The notes under the pieces are model-generated. The model worked only from the letters and a program-made list of their open reading frames with translations. It had not been told where the DNA came from and ran no database searches. The position numbers were made by a program, and so were the translations under genes. A DNA stretch of 64,000 bases from contig NZ_JAAMPJ010000015.1 of the NCBI RefSeq assembly GCF_011067745.1, positions 28,271 through 92,270 of the forward strand, given 5' to 3'. Positions within the stretch are counted from its first letter, which is position 1. Every line of letters begins with the position of its first letter. The DNA comes from Lentzea alba (GTDB taxonomy: Bacteria; Actinomycetota; Actinomycetes; Mycobacteriales; Pseudonocardiaceae). This document shows, in pieces, positions 18,573-27,768 of this stretch.

Positions 18573-19457
18573 CTACTGGAGCGATCTTGGCGTGCTGGAG
18601 TTCGTGGAGTTCGTGCTCGATCGGCGTGAGCGTGCCAGAGCCGTGTGGCGTCGGCGGCGGTTATGGAACATCTCGAGATACTCGAACAGGGCGTTGGCCA
18701 ACTCGATACGAGTGCGCCATCGTCGGCGGTCGAGCAACTCCGTTTGCACACGTCCCCAGAACGATTCGATCATGGCATTGTCATAGCGGTCGCCGATCGA
18801 CCCCATCGACGGCAGGAGCCCGGATTCCTTGGCACGCTTTGTGAAGCTCCAGGATGTGAACTGCACTCCGTGGTCGGAGTGGATCACTGTGCCGGCGGGG
18901 AGTGGGGACCGGTTCGAGATCGCCATGCCGAGCGCGTTGGTCGCCAGGGCGGCGGTCTGGCCGGAGTCGATCGACCACCCGACGACGCGGCGGGAGTGCA
19001 CGTCGAGCACGACCGCGCGATACACCTTGCCCTCGCGGGTCGGGTTTTCGGTGATGTCGGTGACTCACAACGTGTTTGGCGCCGCACGGGCGAAATCGCG
19101 GTCGACCAGGTCCACGGCGGTGGGTGTGTCGTGTTTCGGTCGCGGCCGGCGTCGGTTGGGCAGGCCCTTGATCCCGTTGCGGCGCATGAGAAGTCCGACT
19201 GTGTTGTGCCCGACGGTGATCCCGCGTCCGAGGGTGAGCTCGGCGTGCACCCGAGGGGCGCCGTAGACCTGGAACGACTCGATGTGGATCTCGCGGATCA
19301 GGTCGGTGAGCCAGGCCTGGCGGATCGCGCGCGGTGAGGGAGCCCGGTCTCGCCAGTCGTAGTAGCCGGACTCGGACACCCCGAGGACACGGCAGGCGAG
19401 TTGGACTGATCGTCCTTCCGAGGCGATCACCGTGACCGCTTCGTACCTTCTTTTGGG
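18573..19457 (-). pseudogene. IS3-family orfB transposase, doubly inactivated
   Basis: From PKRRYEAVTV (a trace of the orfA/orfB junction) the frame runs through the HTH_21 region (YYDWRDRAPSPRAIRQ, YGAPRVHAEL) into the integrase core with DDE residues (VLDVHSRRVVGW, IHSDHGVQFTS, DNAMIESFWGRVQTE). A TGA at 19065-19067 replaces the Trp normally found in TLWVTDIT. Near 18627 a missing G shifts the C-terminus out of GTLTPIEHEL. The orfA gene is gone. It cannot encode an active transposase. Confidence 0.85.
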
Positions 19458-19750
19458 GCGCTGTTGACCTGCGGTTCAGGGCATTTGGGCGCAGTCCAGG
19501 TCGATCCGAGGACTCCTTCTGTGCGAACTATGGCACCGACACCGCGCTGACCTGCGGAAACGAGCCTCTTGCAGGTCGGCGCGGGTCCGTTCAGGTCCAT
19601 TGAGGACCGTTATGGCATGTTCAACCTGCGGAGTTGTTCCCAATCTGCTCCCACGCCGTGCTCCCAAGGCTCATCGGCTCTGTCTGTCCGGGGCCGGCCG
19701 TGCACGCTCGGCGGCATGAGCGGATGTTCAGCAGGTGGCTGTCGGCGGAC
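19458..19750. other. Intergenic stretch
   Basis: About 290 bases between the IS3 remnant and the MerR-VOC gene. Short ORFs here show no family resemblance; no RNA, repeat or promoter was recognised. Confidence 0.35.
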
Positions 19751-20482
19751 TCATCCCTGGTACAGCCAGATCCAGTTCCCGCTGGGATCCTTGACCGCTG
19801 AGCTGCGCGGCATTCCCGTCCGGTCACGTGGTGCCACGACCTCGATGCCCCCTGCCGCGAGCGCCTGGGAGTGACGGGTGTCCAGGTCGTCGACCAGCAG
19901 TCCGAAGGTCGTCGGTCCAGGGCGATCGGTGTCGGTCCGGTCGTTGATCAAATGAAGCAGGAAGAAGCCGTCCTGGCCGTACTCGCCGAACAGGAACGAC
20001 GAGTGGTCCTGCTCATCTGAGCGCCGGGTCACGTCGTAGCGCAGGTCGAAAGCGGACTGGTAGAAGGCGATCGACGCCGGTGTGTCGTCCACGGCGATCT
20101 TGATCTGGACCGGCCGACAGCCGGACAGCGGAGCGGACATGGAGATCCCTTTCGTCGTAACACGGTCGATGTCGTCGATTCGAGCGCTGATCAGGCTGCG
20201 CTGGCGCTCCAGCCGACGCCGGTGGGCGGCGAGCACGTCACCCGCCTTGCCGTCGTCTGCCAGGATCTGGCGGATCTCCTCGATGGGCAGGTCGATCCAC
20301 CGCAGTTCGCCGATCAAGCGGGCGAGCCGGACCTGGTCACGCCTGTAGCGGCGGTAACCAGACACCGGGTCGACCTCGCTCGGGGTCAGCAGGCCGACGT
20401 CGTCGTAGTGCCGTAGGGCATGGATCGACAGTCCAGTGAGGTGAGCGAACCGCCCGATCGCCACCAGTTCCGAATCAGCCAC
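19751..20482 (-). CDS. MerR-family regulator fused to a VOC (glyoxalase-like) domain
   Basis: 243 aa. MerR winged helix at residues 1-75 (IGRFAHLTGLSIHALRHYDD, VDPVSGYRRYRRDQV), a coiled-coil linker, then a vicinal-oxygen-chelate domain from about 120 (IKIAVDDTPASIAFYQSAF, DPSGNWIWLYQG). VOC modules on MerR proteins act as ligand binders (bleomycin-resistance/glyoxalase fold), so this is probably a one-component drug or metabolite sensor. GTG 20482 lies about seven bases after a predicted -10 box, so the transcript is probably leaderless. Confidence 0.87.
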   Translation of the reverse strand: MADSELVAIGRFAHLTGLSIHALRHYDDVGLLTPSEVDPVSGYRRYRRDQVRLARLIGELRWIDLPIEEIRQILADDGKAGDVLAAHRRRLERQRSLISARIDDIDRVTTKGISMSAPLSGCRPVQIKIAVDDTPASIAFYQSAFDLRYDVTRRSDEQDHSSFLFGEYGQDGFFLLHLINDRTDTDRPGPTTFGLLVDDLDTRHSQALAAGGIEVVAPRDRTGMPRSSAVKDPSGNWIWLYQG

Positions 20483-20488
20483 CCGTCC

Positions 20489-20519
20489 ACCATGCCGTCT
20501 CGGGTAACCCGAGGGTCAA
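20489..20519 (-). promoter_or_regulatory. MerR-type autoregulated promoter with 19-bp spacer
   Basis: Minus strand: -35 TTGACC (20519-20514), a 19-base spacer holding the perfect dyad CTCGGGTTACCCGAG (20513-20499), and -10 CATGGT (20494-20489). A long 19-bp spacer with a dyad between -35 and -10 is the hallmark of promoters twisted open by MerR proteins. It directs transcription into the MerR-VOC gene. Confidence 0.7.
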
Positions 20520-20772
20520 GAGGACATGGACACCTCCATGCACTGCTCGATGTTGGTACGGTTGTGCATCGCCAACGCTCGACCGCGGCACGAGCGGACA
20601 CCGGCCAAGATGCCATCGACCAGCGGAGGGAGCGCCTCGATGTGACTGGCATCCTCACATCGGCACGTGAGTGCGTTGCGCTCGCTGGGCCAGCGCCTCG
20701 CTTCGGCGTGAGCGTGCGTTGGAATGCGGATCCAGTGGCTGCGAGGTCCGCGGGCGTTGGACTGGTCGGTGT

Positions 20773-21618
20773 TCAGCGGTTCCTGAGTCGGGTGAGTTCG
20801 AGACGTACAGGTGAGGCGTTGTCGTCGAAGGTTCCGATGATCACCAGGCGATCGCCGGTCAGCTCATAGACACCGTTGAACAACAGGGGTGTGTCTTTGC
20901 GGAGCCATTGTTCCCATATCCGCAGCTCTCGCCGCGTGGGGTCGACCTCGAAATGGTGCTCGATCCATTGGTTGCCGAAGCGGAAGACCGCCAGGTGGGC
21001 GCGGTTGTACTCGAAGTACAGGCGCTCGACAGGTTGAACGGTGCCGGCCGGCTGGTGGGTCCCGGTACGGACCTGCCAGGCGCCATCCAGCGGCGTGGGC
21101 GCACGGTTGTTCTCATTGGCGATCCAGTGTGTGCCGGCGAACGCGGCGACCAACACCGCCGCCTGGATGATCACCCTCACGATGACCGCACGCTTACTTC
21201 GGGTGTCGGTGGAGTGCTGGTCGGTCCAGAAAACACGCACCAAGTCAGCGCGATGCTGGGCCACCACGGCACCCAGGCACGCGGAGGTGACCGCCGCCAT
21301 CACGGTACCGCTCGCGTCGACGCCATAGGTCAGGTCGATCAGCGTGATCGTGGTAAGCAGGCCCAGCCCGCCGCACGCGGCCATCAATGTGGTCTTGCGC
21401 CAGCACAGCAGCACGCCGAGGGTGATCTGGACCAGTGCAACCAAGGTGCCGAAGATCGGCGAAAAGCCGAAATAATGCCAGGTCAGCCAGAAACCGGAGA
21501 CATCGCCCAATGGCTTGTCTAATTCGGATGACAGAACCGTGAACTGCGCCCCTGTGAGCTTCGCGAACCCATAGACGACCAGCACCAACGCGGCCGCGTA
21601 TCGACAGAACGCGTACAA
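20773..21618 (-). CDS. DoxX-like membrane protein with C-terminal soluble domain
   Basis: 281 aa. The N-terminal 140 residues hold four hydrophobic helices (YAAALVLVVYGFAKLTG, LVALVQITLGVLLCW and following), resembling DoxX/DoxD-type small membrane proteins. A fifth helix (VRVIIQAAVLVAAFAG) precedes an exported domain of about 110 residues rich in beta-strands (LYFEYNRAHLAVFRF, GDRLVIIGTFDD). The start is TTG after a G-rich tract and is uncertain. The 290 bases upstream of the neighbouring MerR gene (20483-20772) contain only the MerR promoter. Confidence 0.65.
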   Translation of the reverse strand: MYAFCRYAAALVLVVYGFAKLTGAQFTVLSSELDKPLGDVSGFWLTWHYFGFSPIFGTLVALVQITLGVLLCWRKTTLMAACGGLGLLTTITLIDLTYGVDASGTVMAAVTSACLGAVVAQHRADLVRVFWTDQHSTDTRSKRAVIVRVIIQAAVLVAAFAGTHWIANENNRAPTPLDGAWQVRTGTHQPAGTVQPVERLYFEYNRAHLAVFRFGNQWIEHHFEVDPTRRELRIWEQWLRKDTPLLFNGVYELTGDRLVIIGTFDDNASPVRLELTRLRNR

Positions 21619-21762
21619 CCCCCACCCCCATCACGCCAAACGATAACCGTGATCCCCGGACACCTGACTGAAGTAAGGCAAGGGTGCCTCCAGCCATGCC
21701 GTCAGCAGCATCTCACCGCTTGCGGCAAACACACCCAAATCGGCAGAACAGGGCGTGGCGTG

Positions 21763-22623
21763 TCAGGTTGCGGATGCCATGTATGCCGCCAGGACGTAGT
21801 TCGGGTGTCGATCAAGGTTCTTGCGGGCTCGGTCGTAGCGCATGGTCGTGCGCGGGTCGGCATGCCGACCCGCGATCTGCACGTCCCGCAGGTCGACGCC
21901 CGCGTCGAGCATCGTGGTCACGAAGGTGTGGCGCAGCATGTGTGGATGCATCCGCGGCAGCCGTACCACCGATACCTCGGACAGCCTGCGCAGCCGTCGA
22001 GTTGCGCAATGCCGGTCCATGCGCGCGCCTCGCCGGTTGAGCAGGATCGGCCCGTGGTCGCGTTCGGCGACGGCCCGGTCGATCGCCCGCCCGACCGCCG
22101 GCGGCAACGGCACGACCTTGCCGCCTTTCCCGACTACGCGCAGAACCCGGTGCCCATGTTCCTCACCGACATCGCTGATGTCTGCGGCGCAGGCTTCGAA
22201 CACCCGTAATCCCAGCAGGCCCAGCATCGCCACCAACGCGAAGTCGAACAGGTTGGCCGATTCCCGCGCGGCGCTCAGCAGCGCCTCGAACTGGAGATGA
22301 GAAAGGCCGAGGGTCGGCGATTCGCTGGGCACGACCGGGCGCCGCACGTACTCCGCTGGCGAGTGCTCGAGCACGGTGTCGATGACGCAGGTGCGGTAGA
22401 AGCCGATGACGACCGACATCCTGCGCGACACCGTGGAGGGCTTGAACCGCCGGACTTCCTGCATCCACCGCACGTACAGCTCGATCTGTGCCCGTCCCGC
22501 TGCTAGCGGTGCGAGCTCGCGCTCCTGGCACCAGGCGAAGAAGATCCGCAGATCTGACTCCGAGTGTGTCCGCGAGATACCGGTGTAGCGGCCAAGGTAA
22601 GCCAGTGCCGCCAGTCGTAACAC
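21763..22623 (-). CDS. Tyrosine-type site-specific recombinase
   Basis: 286 aa with an N-terminal SAM-like DNA-binding domain (LRIFFAWCQERELAPL) and a catalytic domain carrying Arg (GLLGLRVFEACA), Lys (GKGGKVVPLP), HMLRHTF, AGRHADPRTTMRYDR with the final nucleophile Tyr. All catalytic residues are present. Start GTG 22623 is the first clear one; the frame is open a little further up. No phage genes, excisionase or att repeats were seen nearby, so it is either a lone integrase or the relic of an integrated element. Confidence 0.82.
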   Translation of the reverse strand: MLRLAALAYLGRYTGISRTHSESDLRIFFAWCQERELAPLAAGRAQIELYVRWMQEVRRFKPSTVSRRMSVVIGFYRTCVIDTVLEHSPAEYVRRPVVPSESPTLGLSHLQFEALLSAARESANLFDFALVAMLGLLGLRVFEACAADISDVGEEHGHRVLRVVGKGGKVVPLPPAVGRAIDRAVAERDHGPILLNRRGARMDRHCATRRLRRLSEVSVVRLPRMHPHMLRHTFVTTMLDAGVDLRDVQIAGRHADPRTTMRYDRARKNLDRHPNYVLAAYMASAT

Positions 22624-22653
22624 CGTGTCGCTCAGGTCGGTGTCGGCGACGCG

Positions 22654-22760
22654 TGAAAACTGACCCCCTACCGACGGGTGAAAACGGACCCCCGTCGATA
22701 GCAGGGAGTGCTCAACGTGGAGGACTGGGCGGAGATCCGCCGACCAGCCAGGCTCGCCGG
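22654..22760 (+). mobile_element. IS21-family left-end stub with start of istA
   Basis: Two copies of a terminal-type repeat (TGAAAACTGACCCCC at 22654 and TGAAAACGGACCCCC at 22679) precede GTG 22717, which encodes VEDWAEIRR, the usual opening of IS21 istA transposases. Homology then stops. The frame runs on to 22965 without recognisable content. The remaining bases to 23072 show no gene. Confidence 0.6.
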
Positions 22761-23072
22761 CATGACGGACACAGACCGACTACAGGGCATGATCGACGAA
22801 CTCCGGCGTATGCGGGGAGGACTGCGAGCCCAAGTCGAACCAGAACCCGAGGTACCTGCGGTATTCGAACGCAGTAAGCGCCTTGCGATGGCTCATCGAC
22901 GACCTGGCCAAAGAAGACCGAACGGCCTGATCCCATCCGAGGCGACGCTCTCTCCCACCGCTTAGCGGCATGAGCGGACGGGTTGCCCCTGCGAAACCAT
23001 TGGTGAACCGACTTGCTCCGCTGATGTACTGATGTGCCACCGCGAGTGGGCCGCGTGACGGAGGTAGTAGTT

Positions 23073-23828
23073 GTGACGGGTTATGACGCGCTTGCCGAGG
23101 TGTACGAGTGGCTCATCTCCGATGCGAAGCTGGCTCCGGCCGAGTTCGCTGCGTCGTTCGATGACGTCCTCAGTCTCCTGCCGTCGAACGCCTACGTCCT
23201 CGATTGTTCGTGCGGAACCGGACAGTTGGCGGTGGGCCTCGCCGGTCTTGGCATCCAGGTTGTCGCAACTGACGCCAGCGAAGCGATGGTTCGTCGGACT
23301 GCGGAGTTGTCAGAGGAGTTCGGGGCATCTGTTCGGACAGTGCGGGCAGACTGGGAAGAGTTGCCCGACCATTTCGATGACGTCACCTTCGACATGGTGT
23401 TCTGCGTTGGCAACTCGCTGCACCATGCCGTCGGCGCGATAGGCAGGGTTGCTGCTCTGGAGTCGATGTCACGGCTTCTGCGCCGTGGCGGGCGCTTGGT
23501 GCTCACCTCCCGCACGTGGGAACTCGTGAGGGCCAAAGGTTCCCGACTGGACATCAGTGACCGACTCGTCCGCCGGAACGGTCGCGATGCCGTCGTGGTC
23601 TACCGCTGGGAGATTGCACCGCGTTGGGAGGAGGAGCACCACATCGAGATTGCGGTCGCGCAAGTTGATGCGGCTGGGTCGGTTCTTGTCCGCTCGGAAC
23701 TGCTGTCGTGCTGGCCCTACCGGTACGACGAACTCGAAGTCGAGTTGCACCGGGTCGGACTTCGGACGGAAATGAGCACGTTCAACCCTGAGGCCGAGAA
23801 CTACATGGTGGTGGCGAGCAAGGTATAG
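23073..23828 (+). CDS. Class I SAM-dependent methyltransferase
   Basis: About 251 aa. Motif I is VLDCSCGTGQLAVGLA, followed by VVATDASEAMV and DMVFCVGNSLHHAVG, then LRRGGRLVLTSRTWEL. The segment EEEHHIEIAVAQVDA and a C-terminal strand pair match small-molecule methyltransferases of the Methyltransf_25/31 type. GTG 23073 is preferred: GGAGG lies eight bases upstream. GTGs at 23034 and 23055 are also in frame. Substrate unknown. Confidence 0.83.
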   Translation: MTGYDALAEVYEWLISDAKLAPAEFAASFDDVLSLLPSNAYVLDCSCGTGQLAVGLAGLGIQVVATDASEAMVRRTAELSEEFGASVRTVRADWEELPDHFDDVTFDMVFCVGNSLHHAVGAIGRVAALESMSRLLRRGGRLVLTSRTWELVRAKGSRLDISDRLVRRNGRDAVVVYRWEIAPRWEEEHHIEIAVAQVDAAGSVLVRSELLSCWPYRYDELEVELHRVGLRTEMSTFNPEAENYMVVASKV

Positions 23829-23961
23829 ACAACGGCCTCACGGTCCCTGGCCGGACAGCGCGGTTGCTCGCAGGAGGCTTGCGCTCTCTCATCGGCATGG
23901 GCGTGCGTTCTGGGGCTGATCGTGGGCAAACGACGCCTGTGCCGAGCGCGGCTGGTGAGGC

Positions 23962-24380
23962 CTATGAGAGGCAGCGCAACCACACCACACGCGGCCCGCC
24001 GTTCCCTTCCTCGCCGGGCTCCACATCCACGATGCCCAACGCACGCGGGTCTTCGTGGCGGTGTCGGTACCGATGCAAGTGGGCCCATCCGCGCCGTCGT
24101 GCCACAGGCCGTCCCGGCCGGCCCACGACGCGCCGGTGACGATGTAGCCGTCACCGGCGCGGGTGTCGTTGCTGTCGTGCAACGAGATCGCTGTCCCGTG
24201 CGCGTTCGGCATCGCCCAGCCCTCGACGACATCGGGAGTCGCCGAGTGCCGCGTGGTGAACTCCCAGGCCCCGAACACGATCGCGACGACAACACCCACT
24301 GCCACCGGCGCGACACGTGGCCAGCTGGGCTTGGCGACCGCTCCGCGGCATGTGCGGATGTTCGTCAACCTGTTGGCCAT
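23962..24380 (-). pseudogene. Membrane-anchored hypothetical protein with frameshift
   Basis: From ATG 24380 the product has one N-terminal membrane segment (APVAVGVVVAIVFGAWEF) and an extracytoplasmic domain (GDGYIVTGASWAGRDGL, GPTCIGTDTATKTRV). Near 24038-24042 one base appears missing. The next frame continues smoothly as LGIVDVEPGEEGNGGPRVVW, ending LRCLS at 23962. Without the repair the frame runs on as unrelated sequence to 23889. Function unknown. Confidence 0.5.
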
Positions 24381-24537
24381 GATCCTGGCCTTCTACGTGA
24401 TGCCACCCGATGTCGCATGCAGCTAGGCGGAGCTGAGCGGGCGCAGGACATGCTTGACGTGCAGCGGTGACTTTCACAGCGGCACGGGTTGATTCCGAGG
24501 TTGGTCCTGGCGCCTGCGAGGCGACAGGGGCATGTCG

Positions 24538-25062
24538 CTACACCGTGAGCACGGCGGCGATCACCGCGCTCACCAGAAGGCTCGTGCCCATGATCGGCGC
24601 GGCCAGGCGGCTGCTCGGCGTGGTGGCGACACGCAGGCGGGGAACGACTGCCCCGAGTGCTACCAGCTGAACGACGCCAACGACCGCCACACCGACGTCG
24701 CTGAGCAACAGCGCGAGCGGCAGGAAATGCGCGGCCACGACGATCGCGACCCACCATGCCATCCACCGGGAGGCTCCGCGCCTCGCGAGCACGAGACACC
24801 CAACCCCCGCGACGACGACCTCGGCCGCGACCAACACGCCGAACCAGGCGTACTTGCCTTCCAATGCGGTCGGGTGGTCCCAGTTCATCGAGGTCAGCAC
24901 CCCGAAGGCCACGGCGAGCCCGATACCGAGCGCGGAGCCCGCACCCAGCCAGACTCGCCACCGCCGGGGCGGGTCCTCCTGCGCCCAGCCGAACCACACG
25001 AACGACATCAGGCCGAACCACGCCGTCGTGAAGAACTGATCACGCAGGAACTCGGTCAGCAT
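24538..25062 (-). CDS. Multi-pass membrane protein, unknown function
   Basis: About 174 aa with five hydrophobic helices (starting TTAWFGLMSFVWFGWAQ, then LGIGLAVAFGVLTS, VLVAAEVVVAGVGCLVLA, AHFLPLALLLSDVGVAVVG, LLVSAVIAAVLTV) and a short conserved EDPPRRWR loop. ATG 25062 has a GAAAGAG six bases upstream; ATG 25089 is an alternative. No catalytic motif is visible. Confidence 0.7.
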   Translation of the reverse strand: MLTEFLRDQFFTTAWFGLMSFVWFGWAQEDPPRRWRVWLGAGSALGIGLAVAFGVLTSMNWDHPTALEGKYAWFGVLVAAEVVVAGVGCLVLARRGASRWMAWWVAIVVAAHFLPLALLLSDVGVAVVGVVQLVALGAVVPRLRVATTPSSRLAAPIMGTSLLVSAVIAAVLTV

Positions 25063-25239
25063 GAATGCTCTTTCGTGGTAGTTGGCCATTTCCTACCACA
25101 GGTGATCTTCAGGCTGACTGTGCCGGTAAGTGGTCGATGGTCAACGTACGCCGAATGGCGGTGGTGCCGTGCTCCATCGGTGCCGCCAGGTCGTCGGCAC
25201 GCTCATGCCGTGCCCGGAGGAGGAACCGGCCGAAGGCCC

Positions 25240-25568
25240 ACGGCCTGATCGGAGGGCTGAGCGGCGGTGAGGTCTGCCATGAACTCGGCCAGCCGAGCAA
25301 CGAGCGGTTCCGGTACTTCTTGGTGACTGAGGCCGGACGGGTGCTCGTGCGCAACTCGTGGCATGACCGGTTCCTGCCGTGGGACGAGATCAGGGGCGTC
25401 GACCGCGAGCAGGGGCGCATCCAGCGCGTGTCGTTCCTGATGGGCGACGGCAGGGTCGTGTCGTGCGACGCGATGCGTGGGTAGACCTCCCGTGACGAGC
25501 CGCACGCGACGGCGCTCGTTCAGGCCGTCAACGCTCGCCTTGTGGCGCAGGGACAACAGGCCGGCTAG
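25240..25568 (+). pseudogene. PH-domain-like protein fragment with in-frame stop
   Basis: The frame encodes RYFLVTEAGRVLVRNSWHDR then LPWDEIRGVDRE and VSFLMGDGRVVSCDAMRG, the strand pattern of small bacterial PH-domain (bPH6-like) proteins. A TAG at 25482-25484 interrupts it, yet the same frame continues as DEPHATALVQAVNARLVAQG to a stop at 25566-25568. That reads as the normal C-terminal helix of the family. The upstream part has no membrane segments and appears lost. Confidence 0.45.
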
Positions 25569-25700
25569 TTGCGGGCTTCGACCACAACGGGGGAGCGTTC
25601 GACGAGCCCTGCGAGGCCCGCATCGGGATGGGCAGGGGACAGCCACTCGGACGGTGGCCGTCCCCGAAGACCGTGCGATGCGGGAGATCGCTCTGGGGTT

Positions 25701-26942
25701 TCAGCGGTTCGCGAGCCCGCCGCCAACCGCTGGCGGGACCCGCTCGAACCGCACTCGGTTCAGCCATCCCGGGAGATCGCTGAGCACGTACAGCTCGCCG
25801 TGCACGTCGGTGCCGATCGCGGTCGGCTGGGTGGGGAAGTTGCCGATCGTGGCGGTGTCGTAGCCGCCCTCGGGCTTGGGACGCACGGCGAACACACGCG
25901 TCGAGCAGTAGTCGCTCGCGACGTAGGTCCCCCATGCCGCCGGGGTCCGGGACCCCCGGTACACCACGCCGCCGGTCACCGAGCAATTGTCGTTCAAGTG
26001 GTCGTACTCGAAGACCGGGTCGGTGTACCGCACGCCCGGCCGGCATTGCTGCGGGTCGAACACCGGGGTGCCTTCCTTGCAGGACCAGCCGAGGTTCGCC
26101 CCGCCCTGCCACGGGCGGATGTGGTTGATCTCCTCCACCAGTCCCTGGCCGACGTCACCGATCCACAACGAGCCGTCGACCTGGTCGACGGAGAACCGCC
26201 AAGGGTTGCGCAGCCCGTAGAGCCAGATCTCGGGCCGCGCGCCCGGCACGCGGACGAACGGATTGCCGCGAGGCACGCAGTAAGGCAGCGCCCCGCACGT
26301 GCGGTTGACGTCGATCCGCACGATCTTGCCGAGCAGGGTGCCGAGGTCCTGACCGGTTTTGAACGGGTCGTTGGCGTGGCCGCCGTCGCCCGTCGACCAG
26401 TAGAGGTACCCGTCGCGGCCGAAGGCGACCTGTCCGCCGTTGTGGTTGCCGTACTCGGCGTGATCCTGGGTGAGCAGCACTTGCAGCCGGTCCGGAGCGC
26501 CGAGGGGCACGCGCGCCAGGGTGAGCGCGCCCGCCGGCAGGCTCGTGTAGGCCACGTAGAGGATCCCGGTCCGCGCGAAGTTCGGCGCGGGCGTGATGCC
26601 GAGGAGGCCGCGCTCGTTGTCCGACGTGTCGATCCGGGCGGTCAGGTCGAGCACTGGCTGGCTCGCCAAGCCGGTGTCGGGGTGGTAGGCGCGGACGGTG
26701 CCGTCCTTCTCGGCGATCAGCATCCGTCCGTCCGGCAGCCCGGTGAGCGCGATCGGACGCCGCAGACCGAACGCGACCCGTTCTGACACCACGGTCAACT
26801 CGGTGAGTGGCACCGCGCGAGTGTGGGACGTGTCGGCCGCGGCGGTGCTGCCAGCCAACAACGAAGGTGACGGGAACGCGGACAGGACGAGAACGAGCAG
26901 ACCGGCCAGCAGGGCGGCCGGGCGACAACGCCGTCGCGACAT
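25701..26942 (-). CDS. Secreted PQQ-dependent sugar dehydrogenase (sorbosone/glucose dehydrogenase family)
   Basis: 413 aa. Sec signal peptide (RPAALLAGLLVLVLSAFPSP) then a six-bladed propeller of the GSDH family: PIALTGLPDGRMLIAEKDG, RGLLGITPAPNF, ALTLARVPLG, HNGGQVAFGRDGYLYWSTGD, GLRNPWRFSVD, GGVVYRG. Oxidises sugars outside the cell if loaded with PQQ. GAGGAG precedes the ATG by eight bases. A perfect CebR box lies 37 bases upstream, so it is probably induced with the cellulose-utilisation regulon. Confidence 0.88.
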   Translation of the reverse strand: MSRRRCRPAALLAGLLVLVLSAFPSPSLLAGSTAAADTSHTRAVPLTELTVVSERVAFGLRRPIALTGLPDGRMLIAEKDGTVRAYHPDTGLASQPVLDLTARIDTSDNERGLLGITPAPNFARTGILYVAYTSLPAGALTLARVPLGAPDRLQVLLTQDHAEYGNHNGGQVAFGRDGYLYWSTGDGGHANDPFKTGQDLGTLLGKIVRIDVNRTCGALPYCVPRGNPFVRVPGARPEIWLYGLRNPWRFSVDQVDGSLWIGDVGQGLVEEINHIRPWQGGANLGWSCKEGTPVFDPQQCRPGVRYTDPVFEYDHLNDNCSVTGGVVYRGSRTPAAWGTYVASDYCSTRVFAVRPKPEGGYDTATIGNFPTQPTAIGTDVHGELYVLSDLPGWLNRVRFERVPPAVGGGLANR

Positions 26943-26978
26943 GGTTCGGCTCCTCGAGCAGGGGTGAAAGACACGTTC

Positions 26979-26992
26979 TGGGAGCGCTCCCA
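26979..26992. promoter_or_regulatory. CebR-type operator (cellulose-utilisation regulon)
   Basis: Perfect 14-bp palindrome TGGGAGCGCTCCCA, identical to the CebR box known in Streptomyces cellobiose/cellotriose control. It is centred about 43 bases upstream of the sugar dehydrogenase ATG, a position that would block initiation. Confidence 0.8.
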
Positions 26993-27151
26993 ACGTACCC
27001 CGACTTCCCAACCGCATCCAGCCGCCGTCCTGCCTCCTCTGGCCGCAGAAGGAGTACGGGATCGACAGCGCGGCAAGGACACGACCGTGATCCCGGGGCT
27101 CACCCGTTGGATCCAGTCGGCTGGGCCGACAGCCGGGGGACAACTGGAGGG

Positions 27152-27768
27152 TCAGTGCGGTTGCCGCCGGCCGCACCGGGCGACCAGTCCCCAGAACCGG
27201 TGCGGCACCGTGAGCGGTTCCTGCGGGAACCGTTGACGAAGCAGGCGCGCGAGGTCGGAGTCGAATGCGGCTACCGCGGCGGCGGGCAGGCTTGCCGCGA
27301 CCCCCGTTCGAACTGCGCATGCGTCCCCGCCACTGCTCGTGCGTGAATTCCACCGTGATGCCGAAGGCGAACGTCTCCACGTGGTCGAACCCGCCGTGCC
27401 GAGGTCGTGGATCCGTTCCGGGTGGCTGTCGATGCCCTTGGCCAACGGCCAGCCAGGGTGATGGGCCGGCACCAGTTCCTCGCTGGCCGCGGCGACCGAG
27501 CCCGGTGTGGTCACGTAGTCGCGGTAGCAGATGGCCAACACGCCGTCCTCCGCCAGCAGCCGACGGGCCTCGGCGGCTGCCCGCGGCCGGTCGAACCAGT
27601 GCCAGCACTGCCCGGCGGACACCACGTCCCAGGCGTGGGCCGGCAGACCGGTGTCCTCGGCCGCGGCGAGCCAGTAGGTCACCGCCGGCCCGGCGCCGGT
27701 CTCCTGCTCGCGAGCCCTGCGAGAGCATCTCCGGTGCGACGTCGACCCCGGTCACTCGCTCACGGCGT
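27152..27768 (-). pseudogene. SAM methyltransferase, truncated and multiply frameshifted
   Basis: Methyltransf_11-like pieces lie in different frames: VTGVDVAPEMLSQ (near 27760), AWDVVSAGQCWHWFDRPRAA and LLAEDGVLAICYRDY (27640-27500), then GGFDHVETFAFGITVEFTHE in another frame (about 27390-27320), and back to LARLLRQRFPQEPLTVPHRF with a stop at 27152. At least three frame changes are needed. The N-terminal SAM-binding start is missing, cut where the CBM2 end of the next gene begins. Confidence 0.65.

Noticed and set aside
21763..22623. Integrated prophage or ICE anchored on the tyrosine recombinase
   Set aside because: No tRNA gene, att repeats, excisionase, relaxase or phage structural genes were seen nearby.
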